A stretch of DNA of 33,164 bases from Candidatus Omnitrophota bacterium. Its GTDB lineage: Bacteria > Omnitrophota > Gorgyraeia > Zapsychrales > JANLHA01. Location: contig JADLGJ010000043.1 in the NCBI GenBank assembly GCA_020849375.1, positions 1 to 33,164 on the forward strand. Direction: 5' to 3'. Numbering within the stretch: position 1 is the stretch's first letter; the number at the start of each line of letters is the position of its first letter. Both the position numbers and the translations under genes were made by a program. Below are positions 31,299 to 33,164 of this stretch, piece after piece. Under the pieces are notes generated by a model that searched no databases, had not been told where the DNA came from, and saw only the letters and a list, made by a program, of their open reading frames with translations.

Positions 31299-32182
31299 CA
31301 GAAATGAGTAAATCCCTTGGTTTTCAATAAAATGACTTGGTCATTTTTGCCGCACAGATAAAGTTTGTTCTTATCTTTGACGATCGCACCAATGCGATAA
31401 AACTGTTTTAGCTTTTCAGCGTCGTTCGGTCTTACTGTGAAAAGCAATTCAAAATCTTCGCCGTCATACAAGCCGGCTTTCAGATCAACGTTACGATGGA
31501 GCGGGATCTTTGTAGCATCCAGAACCGCGCCGACCTTGCTTTCCTCTAAAATGTGTCCTAAATCTCCCGCCAGCCCGTCGGAAATATCTATCATCGCGGC
31601 CGGATGGAATTTCTTCATCAAAATTTGTGCTTCTTTTAAACGCGGCGTGAATGTTAAATGACGACCAGACTTAAACGATCCTCCCAGCGGACCCGTAACA
31701 AAAATTTGATCACCGGGTTTCGCGCCGCTACGTAAAACCGCTTTGCCTTTTGCAACTTTTCCGAGCAAAGCAATATTGATAACGAGCTTATCGCTTTTAA
31801 CCGTGTCACCACCCACAATGCTCACATTAAACTGTTTGGCAAGTTTGTTAATGCCTCGATAGATCTTCTGAACATACGCCGTTGTTGTCGTTTTCGGCAA
31901 CCCCAACGAAATGACCGCGTAAGTCGGCGTGCCGCCCATCGCGGCAATATCGCTCAAATTGCGGGCCAAGGCTTTACGGCCGATCAGTTCCGGCGGAGTA
32001 CCTTTCGTAAAATGCGTGCCTTCAACGGACATGTCCGTTGTCGAAAGCATATCTTCTTTTGTTGAGAATGGTAGGACTGCCGTGTCGTCGCCGATACCCT
32101 TTGTCACACCGCTGGAGCAGAAACAACTTTTGCGCATCCAATCGATCAGCGCAAATTCACCAAGCTTGTTCACCGCCCCCAC
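31298..32182 (-). CDS. thiL: thiamine-monophosphate kinase
   Basis: A 294-residue ThiL that phosphorylates TMP to thiamine diphosphate, the cofactor of AceE encoded elsewhere in this window. Motifs are GIGDDTAVLPF near residue 30, STDMSVEGTHF near 48, VGGDTVKSD near 118 and MIDISDGLAGDLGHI near 196. The start is GTG at 32182 with AAGGGG seven bases upstream; it overlaps the mtnA stop by 13 bases. Length is slightly below the usual 320. Other thiamine genes are not present here. Confidence 0.95.
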   Translation of the reverse strand: MGAVNKLGEFALIDWMRKSCFCSSGVTKGIGDDTAVLPFSTKEDMLSTTDMSVEGTHFTKGTPPELIGRKALARNLSDIAAMGGTPTYAVISLGLPKTTTTAYVQKIYRGINKLAKQFNVSIVGGDTVKSDKLVINIALLGKVAKGKAVLRSGAKPGDQIFVTGPLGGSFKSGRHLTFTPRLKEAQILMKKFHPAAMIDISDGLAGDLGHILEESKVGAVLDATKIPLHRNVDLKAGLYDGEDFELLFTVRPNDAEKLKQFYRIGAIVKDKNKLYLCGKNDQVILLKTKGFTHF

Positions 32183-33164
32183 GTTAAAACCCCTTGTTCA
32201 GTAATAGTTGCAGTGATCAATTCATGCGGAGTGACATCAAACGCCGGATTAAAAACTTTCACATCTTGGGGTGCCGTCGGGGTACCGGCAAAATTCACGA
32301 CTTCCTCACGGCTCCGTTCTTCGATAGGAATTTGTTTTCCGGTCTTGGCTTTCAAATCAAATGTCGAACGCGGCGCAACGATATAAAAAGGAATACCGTG
32401 ATGTTTGGCTAATACAGCAAGACTGTAAGTTCCAATCTTGTTGGCGGTGTCGCCGTTCAAAGCAATGCGGTCAGCCCCAGCAAAGATCCCGGCGATTTTT
32501 TTATCCCGCATGACACTCGCCGCCATACTGTCACAGATGAGCGTCGTATCAATTTTCGCACGTAACAATTCCCACGTCGTTAAACGTGCCCCCTGCAAAA
32601 GCGGACGGGTTTCACAGCTAAAAACCTTAAATGTCTTTCCCTTTTCCTTAGCGGCATAAAAAACGCCTAAAGCCGTTCCGTAATCCACCGTTGCTAAAGC
32701 GCCGGCATTGCAAACCGTCATGTAGGTACCGCCGTTCTTAATAAATTTCTGGCCGTTCATACCCATCTGGCGGCAAACGCGGCGGTCGAGCTCATAAATT
32801 TCTAAAGCCCTCTTTTTCAACAAAACTTTGAGCTGGCTGGGCGAGGCTTTAGAATTTTGAGCAACAACACCTTTCATTTCCGCCAGGACATTGAATAAAT
32901 TAACGGCTGTCGGGCGCGAAGAACCGACATAATCACAAACCTTATTAAACTCAGCAACAAACTTTTTACGGTCTTCGCCTTTAAAAGGATCCATTCCGAG
33001 CAAAACACCAAACCCGGCCGCCACACCGATCGCCGGTGCGCCGCGGACTTGCAAGGTCTTGATCGCATGCCACAAGGTTTTGACATCGCGGCAAGTGATG
33101 ACCTTAAATTTCCCCGGAAGGATCGTCTGGTCGATTAACCGACAGGCATTACCTTTCCACTCAA
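32170..33164 (-). CDS. mtnA: methylthioribose-1-phosphate isomerase (5' end cut by window edge)
   Basis: At least 331 residues; the frame stays open to the window edge and the N-terminus (EWKGNACRLIDQTILPGKFK) continues the family pattern, so the start lies a few codons outside. MtnA converts methylthioribose-1-phosphate to the ribulose form in methionine salvage. Motifs are LQVRGAPAIGVAAGFG, the catalytic Cys segment TVCNAGALATVDYGTALG, the Asp segment GADRIALNGDTANKIGTY, and FNPAFDVTPHELITA at the C-terminus. These separate it from plain eIF2B-alpha relatives and the ribose-1,5-bisphosphate isomerases with reasonable confidence. Confidence 0.93.
   Translation of the reverse strand, partial: EWKGNACRLIDQTILPGKFKVITCRDVKTLWHAIKTLQVRGAPAIGVAAGFGVLLGMDPFKGEDRKKFVAEFNKVCDYVGSSRPTAVNLFNVLAEMKGVVAQNSKASPSQLKVLLKKRALEIYELDRRVCRQMGMNGQKFIKNGGTYMTVCNAGALATVDYGTALGVFYAAKEKGKTFKVFSCETRPLLQGARLTTWELLRAKIDTTLICDSMAASVMRDKKIAGIFAGADRIALNGDTANKIGTYSLAVLAKHHGIPFYIVAPRSTFDLKAKTGKQIPIEERSREEVVNFAGTPTAPQDVKVFNPAFDVTPHELITATITEQGVLTWGR

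Noticed and set aside
1-33164. CRISPR arrays, prophage genes or insertion sequences
   Set aside because: I saw no evenly spaced direct repeats, integrases, transposases or phage structural genes.

Overview
The window comes from a diderm (Gram-negative type) bacterium. It carries lptF/lptG for lipopolysaccharide transport, several lipoproteins, a predicted outer-membrane porin, and periplasmic binding and beta-propeller proteins. Gene density is high, operons are tightly overlapped, and there is no phage, transposase or CRISPR array. I cannot fix the lineage from sequence alone; an uncultured PVC-type or Omnitrophota-like bacterium would fit (inference, low confidence).

Layout. 58-6342 (minus): one co-directional cluster, read as PilZ protein, YdbH-like protein, a YnbE-YdbL fusion lipoprotein, an MBOAT O-acyltransferase, two SGNH-type proteins and a glycoside hydrolase. 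It looks like an envelope cluster combining surface polysaccharide acylation with the YdbH/YnbE inter-membrane lipid system. 6443-7585: secreted beta-propeller. 7641-8035: tmRNA. 8063-8492: a broken nucleotidyltransferase toxin gene and its intact small partner. 8508-11154 (minus): two membrane proteins, smpB and an AEC transporter. 11237-17261 (plus): tRNA-Leu(CAG) followed by the complete pyruvate dehydrogenase complex aceE-aceF-lpd, with a cloverleaf-like element between aceE and aceF. 17226-20843 (minus): a metal-uptake operon (small His-rich membrane protein, porin, ZnuA-like binding protein, ZnuB-like permease) with no ATPase gene. 20868-24088 (minus): DUF192 protein, M48 protease, Maf, SSB, PyrE and a small secreted protein. 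24103-27154 (plus): comF, lptF, lptG. 27273-33164 (minus): alr, tsaB, a redoxin/cytochrome c/copper-monooxygenase-like protein, tsaE, thiL and a partial mtnA.

The most unusual signal is a family of three intergenic elements (about 18058-18173, 20342-20463 and, inverted, 27152-27275). They share the core boxes GCGAGTTTG and TGTCTGAGC, yet each copy is enclosed by its own unrelated but nearly perfect 22-27 bp inverted arms. One copy lies exactly where an ABC ATPase gene would be expected; another runs from the stop codon of one gene to the stop codon of the convergent gene. Other points worth a second look are the YnbE-YdbL fusion, a long tmRNA tag ending in ALV, two probably leaderless genes with identical -10 to ATG geometry, and a possible second translation start inside aceF.
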